Origin: Nitrospira lenta
GTDB taxonomy: Bacteria; Nitrospirota; Nitrospiria; Nitrospirales; Nitrospiraceae
Assembly: GCA_945865525.1 (NCBI GenBank)
Contig: CAMBDY010000009.1
Location: 1-64,000, forward strand
DNA length: 64,000 nt
Direction: 5' to 3'
Below, piece by piece: positions 1 through 8,654 of the stretch (its first letter is position 1; every line of letters begins with the position of its first letter). The notes under the pieces are model-generated. The model ran no database searches. It had not been told where the DNA came from and saw only the letters and a program-made list of their open reading frames with translations. The position numbers were made by a program, and so were the translations under genes.

Positions 1-2
1 TC

Positions 3-380
3 GCCTGGATTCGCGCGCGCAGCCAGGTCATCATCCTATCCGACACCTTCTATCAGTTCGCCGCCCCTTTCATGCGGCAGCTGGGATTCCCTGCGCTCTT
101 CTGTAACCAATTGGAGCTCGATCCCGCCGGCCGCATCATCAACTTCCATATGCGGATGCCGAACCAGAAGCAGCATGCCGTGGCGGCATTCAAATCGCTC
201 AACTTTCACGTCCTCGCCGCGGGGGATGCCTACAACGATACGGCTATGTTAGGCGAGGCCCACGCAGGCTTCTTCTTCTGTCCCCCGGACCACCTGCCCA
301 AGGAGTTCCCGCAATTTCCTGTGACGAAGACGTACGAGGAACTCCAAGCGCGCTTCGCAGAGGCGGGGGGGCTCCCCTAG
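3..380 (+). CDS. thrH: ThrH-type bifunctional phosphoserine phosphatase/homoserine phosphotransferase, C-terminal part (5' truncated by window)
   Basis: In-frame extension AWIRARSQVIILSDTFYQFAAPFMRQLGFP joins the ORF; HAD motif GDAYNDTAML; ThrH-like C-terminus. Confidence 0.8.
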   Translation, partial: AWIRARSQVIILSDTFYQFAAPFMRQLGFPALFCNQLELDPAGRIINFHMRMPNQKQHAVAAFKSLNFHVLAAGDAYNDTAMLGEAHAGFFFCPPDHLPKEFPQFPVTKTYEELQARFAEAGGLP

Positions 381-410
381 CGAACCGCCCTGACGGGGAC
401 CGCATGATCG

Positions 411-2348
411 CTATCGCGCCCCGTTCACCACGGCTAAGACCCGCCGGCCATAGCGTTCCGCCTGCAGCGCACCGATCCCTGGGACGTCTAACAGCGCCGC
501 CGGCGTCGCGGGCAGATGGCGGGCGAGGGCCTTTAACGTCTTATCCGGAAAGATCACACTCGGCGCAACCGCCTCGTCCTCGGCCAGCTCCGTGCGGAGC
601 TGCTTCAGCTGGTCCAACACGTGCGGGTCGACCGGTCCGGTTGATCGTGCAGCCACGGGCCCTGACGGGGCACGAGCGCGCGGCGGCGCCGGCGCCTTGC
701 GCGGGCGCCCCTCCACGACGTTTAGCAGAACGGGGCCAGCCCCCTGCAAGACCGCCCGCCCGTGGCTCGTCACATCAATCGTCGGATACTCCACCCCGTC
801 GATCTGCAGATAGCCTGACTCGATCAGCCCCTTCACGAGGTGCGTCACCGAGGCCTTCGAATGCGCCCGGCAGGCCCCGTACGTCGGACAGCGGTCCCCG
901 CCAAAAGCTAGGAGCGCGTTTGCGCGGCTGCCTCGGAGCACCTCGACAATACGGCTCACCCCAACCCGTCCGCCGCACCAGGAAACCGTCGCCAAAACCG
1001 CCGTGGCACACGCCGACTCCTCATCGGGAACCACCGGCCTCGCGCGCGGCATCAGTCCGACACACCGATCGCAGAGGCCGCAGGGGCCCAGGGCCCGCCC
1101 GGCGTCATCGCTGAAATACTCAAGAATCGCGAGCTGCCGGCAGGTCGAGGTGGACACGTATCCCCGCATCTCATGGAGGAGGGTGCGCATCCTCGCGGCC
1201 CGATCCGCGCCGTCGGGATCCTGGGCCGCCAGGTGAATGAAATACTCCTGCGTGGCCAGATCCCGCTCATGAAACAACAACACGCACGCGGCGGGCCGTC
1301 CATCGCGCCCAGCCCGCCCCACCTCTTGATAATAGGCCTCCACACTGCCGGGAATATCAAAATGTACGACCAGCCGCACATCCGACTTATCGATGCCCAT
1401 GCCAAAGGCATTCGTCGCCACCAGAATCTTCACCGTCCCCCGACGAAAGTCGTGATGCACGCGCTGCCGCTCGTCATCCGAAAGACCGGCATGGTAGGCG
1501 CCGACCGAGGCCTGCGTCTGGCCCAGCCACGCCGCCACCTCTTCGACCGCCCGACGCGTCGCGCAATAGATGAGCCCCGTCCCCTGCTCCCGCTCCCGCG
1601 TCCGCACCAGCTGCGCCAACGTCGCACGCTTCTCCTCACGGGACGCACAGAGACGGACGGACAGGGCGAGATTGGGCCGGCGGAACCCCATGACCAACGT
1701 GAACGGATCACGGAGCGCGAGACGCGTACAGAGATCGAGTTGCACACGGGTGGTGGCGGTCGCGGTCAGGGCGAGACAGGGAGGATTCGTTAAGTCCTGG
1801 CGGAGGCGGCCGATCTTGAGATAGTCCGGTCGGAAATCGTGCCCCCAGTGGGAGATGCAATGGGCTTCATCAACCACCAGCAGCGAGACCCATACGGCCC
1901 GTAGATGCTGAAGAAACGCCTCATGCTGCATCCGTTCCGGTGCCAGATAGAGCAGCTGCAGCCGCTGCTGCTGCAGGTCCTGGATCACCCGATGCTTGGC
2001 AGGCCCCGCAAGGCCGGAATGAAAAGCCGCCGCATGGACTCCGCGCTGCGTGAGGCTGGCCACCTGATCTTGCATTAAGGCGATGAGGGGCGAGAGCACA
2101 AGGGTCAACCCCGGCAGCAGGGTCGCTGGGAGCTGGTAGCACAGCGATTTTCCTTGCCCCGTCGGCATGACCGTCATCACGTCACGCCCCGCCAGCACCG
2201 CGCGCATGACCGCTTCCTGGCCAGGCCGAAACGCCGTCAAGCCGAACTGGGCCCTGAGCTGTGTGATGAGATCGTTCACGGATCGATACGTGGAATGGGA
2301 TGGTGAGGGGTCGTCGCTCAGGGGAGTATAAATGACCCCCCGCCGCAT
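411..2348 (-). CDS. recQ: ATP-dependent DNA helicase RecQ
   Basis: RPGQEAVMRAVLAGRDVMTVMPTGQGKSLCYQLPA, VVDEAHCISHWGHDFRPDY, QEVGRAGRDG, RecQ zinc cysteines and C-terminal HRDC-like region; start moved to 2348, inside the upstream terminator boundary. Confidence 0.93.
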   Translation of the reverse strand: MRRGVIYTPLSDDPSPSHSTYRSVNDLITQLRAQFGLTAFRPGQEAVMRAVLAGRDVMTVMPTGQGKSLCYQLPATLLPGLTLVLSPLIALMQDQVASLTQRGVHAAAFHSGLAGPAKHRVIQDLQQQRLQLLYLAPERMQHEAFLQHLRAVWVSLLVVDEAHCISHWGHDFRPDYLKIGRLRQDLTNPPCLALTATATTRVQLDLCTRLALRDPFTLVMGFRRPNLALSVRLCASREEKRATLAQLVRTREREQGTGLIYCATRRAVEEVAAWLGQTQASVGAYHAGLSDDERQRVHHDFRRGTVKILVATNAFGMGIDKSDVRLVVHFDIPGSVEAYYQEVGRAGRDGRPAACVLLFHERDLATQEYFIHLAAQDPDGADRAARMRTLLHEMRGYVSTSTCRQLAILEYFSDDAGRALGPCGLCDRCVGLMPRARPVVPDEESACATAVLATVSWCGGRVGVSRIVEVLRGSRANALLAFGGDRCPTYGACRAHSKASVTHLVKGLIESGYLQIDGVEYPTIDVTSHGRAVLQGAGPVLLNVVEGRPRKAPAPPRARAPSGPVAARSTGPVDPHVLDQLKQLRTELAEDEAVAPSVIFPDKTLKALARHLPATPAALLDVPGIGALQAERYGRRVLAVVNGAR

Positions 2349-2365
2349 CGGCAACCACCGACACG

Positions 2366-2404
2366 ACAAAAAGAAACCCCGCTGGGGATCTCCCAGCGGG
2401 GCGT
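2366..2404 (-). terminator. Rho-independent terminator downstream of porin gene
   Basis: Minus strand CCCCGCTGGG-AGATC-CCCAGCGGGG followed by TTTCTTTTTG. Confidence 0.8.
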
Positions 2405-2464
2405 TCTTGTATCGGCTGGGCGAGCGATCGTCTCGTCCCGAGCCTGCTGTCTTGTGCGGTCGGC

Positions 2465-4138
2465 TTAGAAGTTCAGCCAGAGCTGGGCATAGGCCCAATC
2501 CTGGTCGCGGCTCGTGCCCAAGTTCTCTGCGATATAGCCGCCTGCAAACAGGTGGCCATAGGCCGCTTGGAAGGCCAGCTTGCCATCCATGAACATGTGG
2601 GTATAGGCCACGTCCAATTCGTCACCGATGTGCTTCTTGGTGTTCCCGACCTTTGAGTAGACATACGCACCTTGACTACCCCGGTACCAGTTGTCTTCCT
2701 TATTGGCCAGATTCAAGCTGGTCCCCCAGATTTCGATATGGTCATCCTTGGTCGGCCGTGCTTGGAAGTTCACCGACGGGCTCATCATGTTCTTCCAGGC
2801 TTGGACGTCCATGTAGCCCATGTGGATGTGGTTCGTGGGAAACAAGTTTTCAAACGTGTTCGCCGATTTGCAATTTCCAACGGCCGCATTACCGGCTGAA
2901 CCGGCATTACACTGTGCGCGGCCATCGCCTGAGGCATAGTCCAAGTTCATCGCCAACCGTGGCTTCCATGACGACTGGTAATGGGTATACCCAATCCAGT
3001 TTCTGGTCGCCCACGCGTTAATAGACAGGCTCCGCTTGTCGCCATCGTAGCTTGCCGCGGTGGTGGCGTGGCTCATCTGATCACCCATCGAACCAAACTG
3101 GTACACAATTTCGTTCGTCGCATCGAAATTGCCCTTGCGCATTTCGATTCGGTTACCGACTGTGTGGCGAGTCTGATTCGAGTGCTTCGCCGTACCAATG
3201 CCCTGGCCCGCATTGTACGCTGAGCCCTGTCTGTTGATATACCCAATGTAGTAGGGCTCGATCAGGAAGCCAGGAATCGACTTGATCTGGTTATAGAAAA
3301 TGAACATGTCCGCGTCATTACCACCCATACCGGTATTGTTGCCGGTCACGTTGGCGCTGATGGAGCCCGTTGCGTTGCCCTGATTCATGTCGGTTTCCTG
3401 AGTGCGGAACCAGCCCAAGTACGTATCAAAGGCCTTGGTGCTGTAGTTCAACATAATACCGTCATGCGAGAACCCCGTATTGGCCCAATCGAAGTGGCCG
3501 AATAGGGAGTGGTTGCCGAAGATGATATACTGACGACCGGCCTTCACGCTCAAGCCCTGCACGCCCGCAAAGTTGCGGACTAACATGTAGGCGGCGCGCA
3601 CACCCACGATGCCGTGGTTCAAGGCCGGATCATTGCCGCCCGCTGCGCCAGCCACACCTTGGACGGCGCTCCCACTGTTCGTGCCCCACGTGGAGGAGTT
3701 GATGAGCTCCATGTAGAAATTCACATCCGGCGATACATCGTAGCCGATGCCCAACCGAGTCATCTGCTGCGTGAACTGATCGTTCGCCTGACCTTTGGTA
3801 CCGTTACCACCACCTTTGGCGTTACAGTTACCAACACCCGCACTAATGCTGCCGAAGCAGGTGTTATTCCGCATTTCCGGTCTCACGCGCAAGTCGGCGC
3901 GAAGCCAGAAGTTCTTCACATCAAAGTTCTTCCCGATCTTCGGATCGTAGAGTTCGTAGGCTTCCTTAATCGGCATCGCACGCGGAATGGCCGGGACGTT
4001 GGTGATCACATCACCAGCCGGCAATTCAAACGCCGCCTGCGCAGGGGCCGGCGAGAATGACAGGCCCACCGCCACGACGGCGGCACTCACGAAGGTGGTC
4101 ACGCTGGCCCACCCCATCTGTCTGTGAATACGTTGCAT
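2465..4138 (-). CDS. Outer-membrane porin-like protein (alginate-export/beta-barrel type)
   Basis: Signal peptide (MQRIHRQMGWASVTTFVSAAVVAVGLSFSPAPAQA); alternating beta-strand pattern; C-terminal aromatic AYAQLWLNF. Confidence 0.7.
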   Translation of the reverse strand: MQRIHRQMGWASVTTFVSAAVVAVGLSFSPAPAQAAFELPAGDVITNVPAIPRAMPIKEAYELYDPKIGKNFDVKNFWLRADLRVRPEMRNNTCFGSISAGVGNCNAKGGGNGTKGQANDQFTQQMTRLGIGYDVSPDVNFYMELINSSTWGTNSGSAVQGVAGAAGGNDPALNHGIVGVRAAYMLVRNFAGVQGLSVKAGRQYIIFGNHSLFGHFDWANTGFSHDGIMLNYSTKAFDTYLGWFRTQETDMNQGNATGSISANVTGNNTGMGGNDADMFIFYNQIKSIPGFLIEPYYIGYINRQGSAYNAGQGIGTAKHSNQTRHTVGNRIEMRKGNFDATNEIVYQFGSMGDQMSHATTAASYDGDKRSLSINAWATRNWIGYTHYQSSWKPRLAMNLDYASGDGRAQCNAGSAGNAAVGNCKSANTFENLFPTNHIHMGYMDVQAWKNMMSPSVNFQARPTKDDHIEIWGTSLNLANKEDNWYRGSQGAYVYSKVGNTKKHIGDELDVAYTHMFMDGKLAFQAAYGHLFAGGYIAENLGTSRDQDWAYAQLWLNF

Positions 4139-4416
4139 ATGCGGTCCTCCTATGGATAACTGTACAGCCGTTGCCGGGGCACGTCCCGGCGCTGCGCTGT
4201 CCGACTGAACCTCTAAAATTCCCTGCATTAATGTCCTTGACCCCTGTGTTCACCCTTCATTCGAAACATCCGTGGTGCCCACGGACACGCATTAAGCGAC
4301 TCTAATTTCCCGCACTATGCCTGAATCGAATCCCGATGGCAAGTGCTTTTTTGGGTAATTTTTTTAAGCGGTTAGGAGGCTCATCCTGTCCACGCCCCGA
4401 CCCCCACTCGCTGCGA

Positions 4417-4716
4417 CTACGCTTGAGTCGATGAGGCTAGCGAGCCCGCCTTCTGCTCCGCCTGCTCTCCAACGGCGTTAAGCTCCGTCTCGGCGTCCTT
4501 GAGCGAGGCCTGAAAATCCTGCTCGACCATCTTCACTTCCTGCTGAATCATATTTAGCTCTGGCTCCACCGACTTCCGAAGGTCTTCCGCCGTCTCCTTA
4601 AACCCCTTCACGGCTCGCCCAACCTGGCGCCCAACTTCAGGCAGCTGCTTTGGACCGAACAGTAAGAACGCAATCACGAGGATAATGAGAATTTCGCCAG
4701 CGCCCAATCCGAACAT
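4417..4716 (-). CDS. Sec-independent translocase TatA/TatB-like protein (TatB-like tail)
   Basis: MFGLGAGEILIILVIAFLLFGPKQLPEVGRQVGRAVKGFKE N-terminal TM plus amphipathic helix. Confidence 0.85.
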   Translation of the reverse strand: MFGLGAGEILIILVIAFLLFGPKQLPEVGRQVGRAVKGFKETAEDLRKSVEPELNMIQQEVKMVEQDFQASLKDAETELNAVGEQAEQKAGSLASSTQA

Positions 4717-4755
4717 CGTGTCATCCCGTGTGCAGTGCTCGCGGTCGACGACCGG

Positions 4756-5022
4756 CTACCCCTGCTTAATGGGCTGGACCGCGTCCACCGGCGCCGTCGT
4801 CTGCTGGGCCGCGTGGGCGAGCGGAGTCGGCGGCGCCTCGAGCGTATCGGACGGCGGCGGCGTCACGTCGATGGCATCGACCTCGTTCACGCTCTTCTTA
4901 AAGCCTTTGATCGCCTTCCCGAGCCCCTCACCCAACTGCGGAATCTTGCCGGCACCGAAGACGATCAGGACAATGATCAGAATCAGGACTAATTCCATCC
5001 ACCCGAATGATCCAAACATCAA
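4756..5022 (-). CDS. tatA: Twin-arginine translocase subunit TatA
   Basis: FGSFGWMELVLILIIVLIVFGAGKIPQLGEGLGKAIKGFKK. Confidence 0.88.
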   Translation of the reverse strand: MMFGSFGWMELVLILIIVLIVFGAGKIPQLGEGLGKAIKGFKKSVNEVDAIDVTPPPSDTLEAPPTPLAHAAQQTTAPVDAVQPIKQG

Positions 5023-5155
5023 AAACCTCGTAATAGTCGTTATGGCCGTCCGCGTGTTCGGACCAGGCCCAGCCTGCGTTGCTCCCGAGGGGCAGGCTAG
5101 CGAAGCACACCGGATTAGTCAAGGGAAATTCCGGACGCACGGGCCCCCGGACGGG

Positions 5156-6607
5156 TCAGCGAGGCGCGACGAAGGCGTGAAAGTAATCGACGGGACTCGG
5201 GGGCGCCGTGAGGACAATCCGAAACGCGTCGGGCTCGTAGCCGATGGCTTCGAGGTCCGTCGAGGCCTGCGTCAATTCTTCTTCCGTCAGGTACGCCACC
5301 GTATCCGGCACGCCCGTCGGCTTCAGCGCCGCGACGAGCGCCTGCAGCCCGTCGCGCTCCTCCGGCGGCATCGCCAGCGCAATCGGAAAGTCCAAGCGAC
5401 GCGCGTACGGGCTCTCATACGTCGCGTTTAAGGCGCAGAGCGTCTGGAGCATCAGGCGGTCCTGTTCCCAGGGCGTCAGGTTCGGGCCGACGGACGGATG
5501 CGTGGCCATGAGGTCCATGAGGGTCAAGACGTTGGTGCCTAAACTACGCCCCACAAACTCCCGCTGGCTCTCGAGGGTCATCGGGCCGGCGCCTAACTGC
5601 GTGGCAACGGCTTCCGCCAGCGCGAAGTTGACCATGAAGCTCTGCTGACCGCCGAATTGGCTGGAGCACGGCTTCTCCGGGTCGTTCAGCACCGCCAGAT
5701 CCTCCGTACCCGCATCAAAACTGCTAAAGCCAATCGCATCGCGCGCCAGCAGACGCGTGGCCTCCTTGAGCGTGGCATAGGCCCCCAGATTCACGGGCAC
5801 AATCACCTGCTCATCGATGCGCTTAAGGAACTCCGTAATCGTCTTTCGGTAGGGCACCTCTTTCCAGGCGACCGTCCGGTACTCTCGCTCCCACACCAAA
5901 TCGTCGAGAAACGGCGGGAACTGCGTGAGCGTTGCCATATCCAGAGCCTCGAAGGCCCGCACAAAGGTCGCCCAATCGGTAATTTTCGCGTGCAGGGCTT
6001 CGCTCAAATTCGGCCGCAGAAACTCTTCTTCGAGCTCCTGCCCCTGACGCGACAGCAGCTTCGTCGGGAGATCGTTCCACAATTCGTTGCAGATGAGGCG
6101 ATCCACGCTCCCGTCGGCGACGCCGTCGAGCCCGTCTACGGTCCCGCGATGGGTTGCAACCTGGCCACGATGCGGCGCGAGTAAGGGATGGGCCACGGCG
6201 GCATCGAGCACCGACTGCTCCCGATCGACGAGGACATATCGAACGCGAGGATAGATCGTGCCCGCGGTATCAAGGACTTTCAGATGGCTCAAGAAACAAG
6301 CGGCAAGATTGCCGTTGCCCGGGCCCCATTCCATCACCGTCAAGGGGGAGGTTGGGGGTCGGGCGGGCGTCGAGGCCGCACCGGACTCGGTGCGCCCCCG
6401 TGCCTTCTCACGCGTCACAACTTTTTCAAAATAGTCCGCGGCCAGTGCATGGGCGAGCCGGTAGTCCGCCGAGGCAAAGGTTTGGTAAAAGCTGCGGATC
6501 TGCTCGCCCCGAACGCGATAGAAGAGCGTATTGATGTGGACCTGCCACTGATCGACCGGCTTATAGTCGCCAATGAGCTGCGGTAAGGCGTCGGCGTCTT
6601 GTAACAT
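5156..6607 (-). CDS. Class I SAM-dependent methyltransferase (MidA/DUF185-like)
   Basis: Motif I VMEWGPGNGNLAACFL; VRYVLVDREQSVLDAA; LICNELWNDLPTKLL. Confidence 0.65.
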   Translation of the reverse strand: MLQDADALPQLIGDYKPVDQWQVHINTLFYRVRGEQIRSFYQTFASADYRLAHALAADYFEKVVTREKARGRTESGAASTPARPPTSPLTVMEWGPGNGNLAACFLSHLKVLDTAGTIYPRVRYVLVDREQSVLDAAVAHPLLAPHRGQVATHRGTVDGLDGVADGSVDRLICNELWNDLPTKLLSRQGQELEEEFLRPNLSEALHAKITDWATFVRAFEALDMATLTQFPPFLDDLVWEREYRTVAWKEVPYRKTITEFLKRIDEQVIVPVNLGAYATLKEATRLLARDAIGFSSFDAGTEDLAVLNDPEKPCSSQFGGQQSFMVNFALAEAVATQLGAGPMTLESQREFVGRSLGTNVLTLMDLMATHPSVGPNLTPWEQDRLMLQTLCALNATYESPYARRLDFPIALAMPPEERDGLQALVAALKPTGVPDTVAYLTEEELTQASTDLEAIGYEPDAFRIVLTAPPSPVDYFHAFVAPR

Positions 6608-6788
6608 CCGCTAAATCCTCGGTGGAGTTTCGGCGCGAGCGTGAGCCGCGCGGAGTCTAGCAGATGGCGGGAAACCGCTGCAACGGGTGCGCTCGGAGCC
6701 GACTCCGCACACGGGCACGCGACAATCTTTCGTGGTGGCCGGCCCCCCTCGCCTTGACAGCTCCCATCGAGCCGTGTACCACAGGGTG

Positions 6789-7364
6789 ATGGCAAACAGC
6801 GTGAGACGAGCACGGCGCGGGGCGATCCTCGCCGTCATAGCCCTGGCGTGGTCTACGCTGCCCGCGCCCGTGGCCGCGGCAGTGCCGATCCCCACGACCC
6901 CGCCCCTGCCGGAGGCCCAGACGCTCCCCCAGAACGCCAGTCCCTACGACTTCAATGCTCCGCCGCAAGGGCTGTTCCTCGCCATTACTATGGCGGAAGG
7001 ATTCGACGAGGAGTTCGACGCGCGCCGAACGCACAACATCGTGGCCGTTCACCCGACCGACCGGTTCCGCTCCGACGCCCCCACCGTCTTCATCGTCTTT
7101 CATCTCCACCAGCATTATCAAGGCTTCCAGGTGTTCGGACAGCTCTTCCCGGACGCTGTGGCCGGCCTCGACCCCGCCGTGCTGATCGGACAAGATGCCG
7201 TGCACGTCGCGCTCGAAGATGAAAGCGGCTACCTCGCCCTCTCCCCGCCGCAGACCCGATGGCCGCCCGGCCGATACCGCGTAGAAATTCACGTGGGCGA
7301 AGCGGTCAATGCGATGAGCCTAATCGGCACGATGCGGTTTACGATCGATGACGGACCCCCGTGA
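6789..7364 (+). CDS. Exported hypothetical protein
   Basis: Signal-peptide-like N-terminus (RRARRGAILAVIALAWSTLPAPVAAA); predicted beta-rich C-terminus. Confidence 0.6.
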   Translation: MANSVRRARRGAILAVIALAWSTLPAPVAAAVPIPTTPPLPEAQTLPQNASPYDFNAPPQGLFLAITMAEGFDEEFDARRTHNIVAVHPTDRFRSDAPTVFIVFHLHQHYQGFQVFGQLFPDAVAGLDPAVLIGQDAVHVALEDESGYLALSPPQTRWPPGRYRVEIHVGEAVNAMSLIGTMRFTIDDGPP

Positions 7365-7437
7365 TCGGTGATGCGTGAGGGGGGAAAGACTCGACCCCGC
7401 GCGTCACGAGGCCCCCGTCGCGCCGCCCGTCCAGCGT

Positions 7438-7466
7438 TTGACGCTCGTGCGGGCATTCTGTAGAAT
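7438..7466 (+). promoter_or_regulatory. Predicted sigma70 promoter (TTGACG-N17-TAGAAT) upstream of the GT2 gene
   Basis: -35 TTGACG at 7438, exact 17-nt spacer, -10 TAGAAT at 7461. Confidence 0.6.
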
Positions 7467-7472
7467 GCCCGC
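7449..7472. repeat. Perfect inverted repeat overlapping promoter spacer and -10 (putative operator)
   Basis: GCGGGCATTCT-GT-AGAATGCCCGC, 11-bp perfect arms. Confidence 0.7.
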
Positions 7473-7516
7473 GTGATGCTGTGGCCCCCCTTCGGCGTTA
7501 GGAATAGTAACCCCGC

Positions 7517-8278
7517 ATGACCGTGCCATCCCAGCCATGGGCGTCCGTCATCGTCCCCATCAAGGACGAGCGTGACAACCTCGTGCCCTTAACGGAGCAA
7601 TTACTCACGGCCCTCAAGGCCTGCGACGAATCGCGCACGGCACCCTTCGAAATTCTGTTCATCGACGACGGCAGCACAGACGGCAGTGCGACCCTGCTCG
7701 ATCGGCTGGCTGCAGACCATCCGCCCGTGCGCGTCGTGCACTTCGATCGCAACTATGGCCAATCCTCAGCCTTCGATGCAGGCTTTAAACAGGCGACCGG
7801 CGCGCTCGTCATCACCATCGACGGCGACCTCCAGAACGACCCAGCCGATATCGGCACCTTGCTGCCCTACACGCGCACCTTCGACCTCGTCTGCGGGTGG
7901 CGCACCACCCGGCATGACAGTCTCGTGCGCACACTGTCCTCGAAAATTGCCAACGCCGTGCGGAGCGCGGTCACGGGCGACCAGGTGCACGACACCGGCT
8001 GCTCACTGAAAATCTTCCGCCGCCCCGTCGTGGAGCGGCTGCAGCTGTTCAACGGCATGCATCGCTTTTTCCCCGCCCTCGCGCTGCTGTATGGGTTCAC
8101 CGTCACCGAAGTGCCCGTGCGCCACTACGCGCGCACGCACGGCCAGTCCAAGTACGGTCTCGGCAACCGCCTCTTCACAAGCCTCTACGATCTGATCGCG
8201 GTGTGCTGGATGCAGCAGCGCGTGCTGCGCTACCGCATCACGAATGGCCCCGAAACGCGAGACAAGGGGGGAGTATGA
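7517..8278 (+). CDS. Glycosyltransferase family 2 (polyprenyl-phosphate glycosyltransferase, DPM/ArnC-like)
   Basis: ASVIVPIKDERDNLVPL, FIDDGSTDGS, ITIDGDLQNDP, HRFFPALALLYG, TEVPVRHYARTHGQSKYGLGNR. Confidence 0.88.
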   Translation: MTVPSQPWASVIVPIKDERDNLVPLTEQLLTALKACDESRTAPFEILFIDDGSTDGSATLLDRLAADHPPVRVVHFDRNYGQSSAFDAGFKQATGALVITIDGDLQNDPADIGTLLPYTRTFDLVCGWRTTRHDSLVRTLSSKIANAVRSAVTGDQVHDTGCSLKIFRRPVVERLQLFNGMHRFFPALALLYGFTVTEVPVRHYARTHGQSKYGLGNRLFTSLYDLIAVCWMQQRVLRYRITNGPETRDKGGV

Positions 8279-8366
8279 ACGCCACAGACGTGACGAGGTT
8301 GACGCCGCATGCCTTCGGGCGAGGCCTCCCGCCGCGTGCCACGCACCACGCGGCCCCAGCCGGCCG

Positions 8367-8654
8367 ATGAGCATCGAGTATATTTGGCTCGCTATCGGAT
8401 TCCTCGGGCAAGGGCTCTTCTTTGGCCGCTGGGTCATCCAATGGATCGCCTCGGAACGAAAAGCGGAGAGCCAAATCCCCCTCGCCTTTTGGTACATGAG
8501 CCTGACCGGCGGACTCATCACCCTCGCCTATGCGATCTATCGAAAAGATCCAGTCTTCATCGCAGGACAGAGCATCGGAGCCGTCGTCTACATCCGCAAC
8601 CTGATTCTCATCGCGCGGGCCAGCGCAGCCGGCCCGGGACCCGGTGATCGGTGA
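8367..8654 (+). CDS. Stand-alone lipid-A-disaccharide synthase N-terminal (LAB_N) domain membrane protein
   Basis: IGFLGQGLFFGRWVIQWIASERKAESQIPLAFWYMSLTGGLITLAYAIYRKDPVFIAGQ matches LAB_N pattern. Confidence 0.85.
   Translation: MSIEYIWLAIGFLGQGLFFGRWVIQWIASERKAESQIPLAFWYMSLTGGLITLAYAIYRKDPVFIAGQSIGAVVYIRNLILIARASAAGPGPGDR

Noticed and set aside
404-1114. 236-aa plus-strand ORF opposite recQ
   Set aside because: Pro/Arg/Ala-rich shadow ORF; recQ on the other strand is unambiguous.
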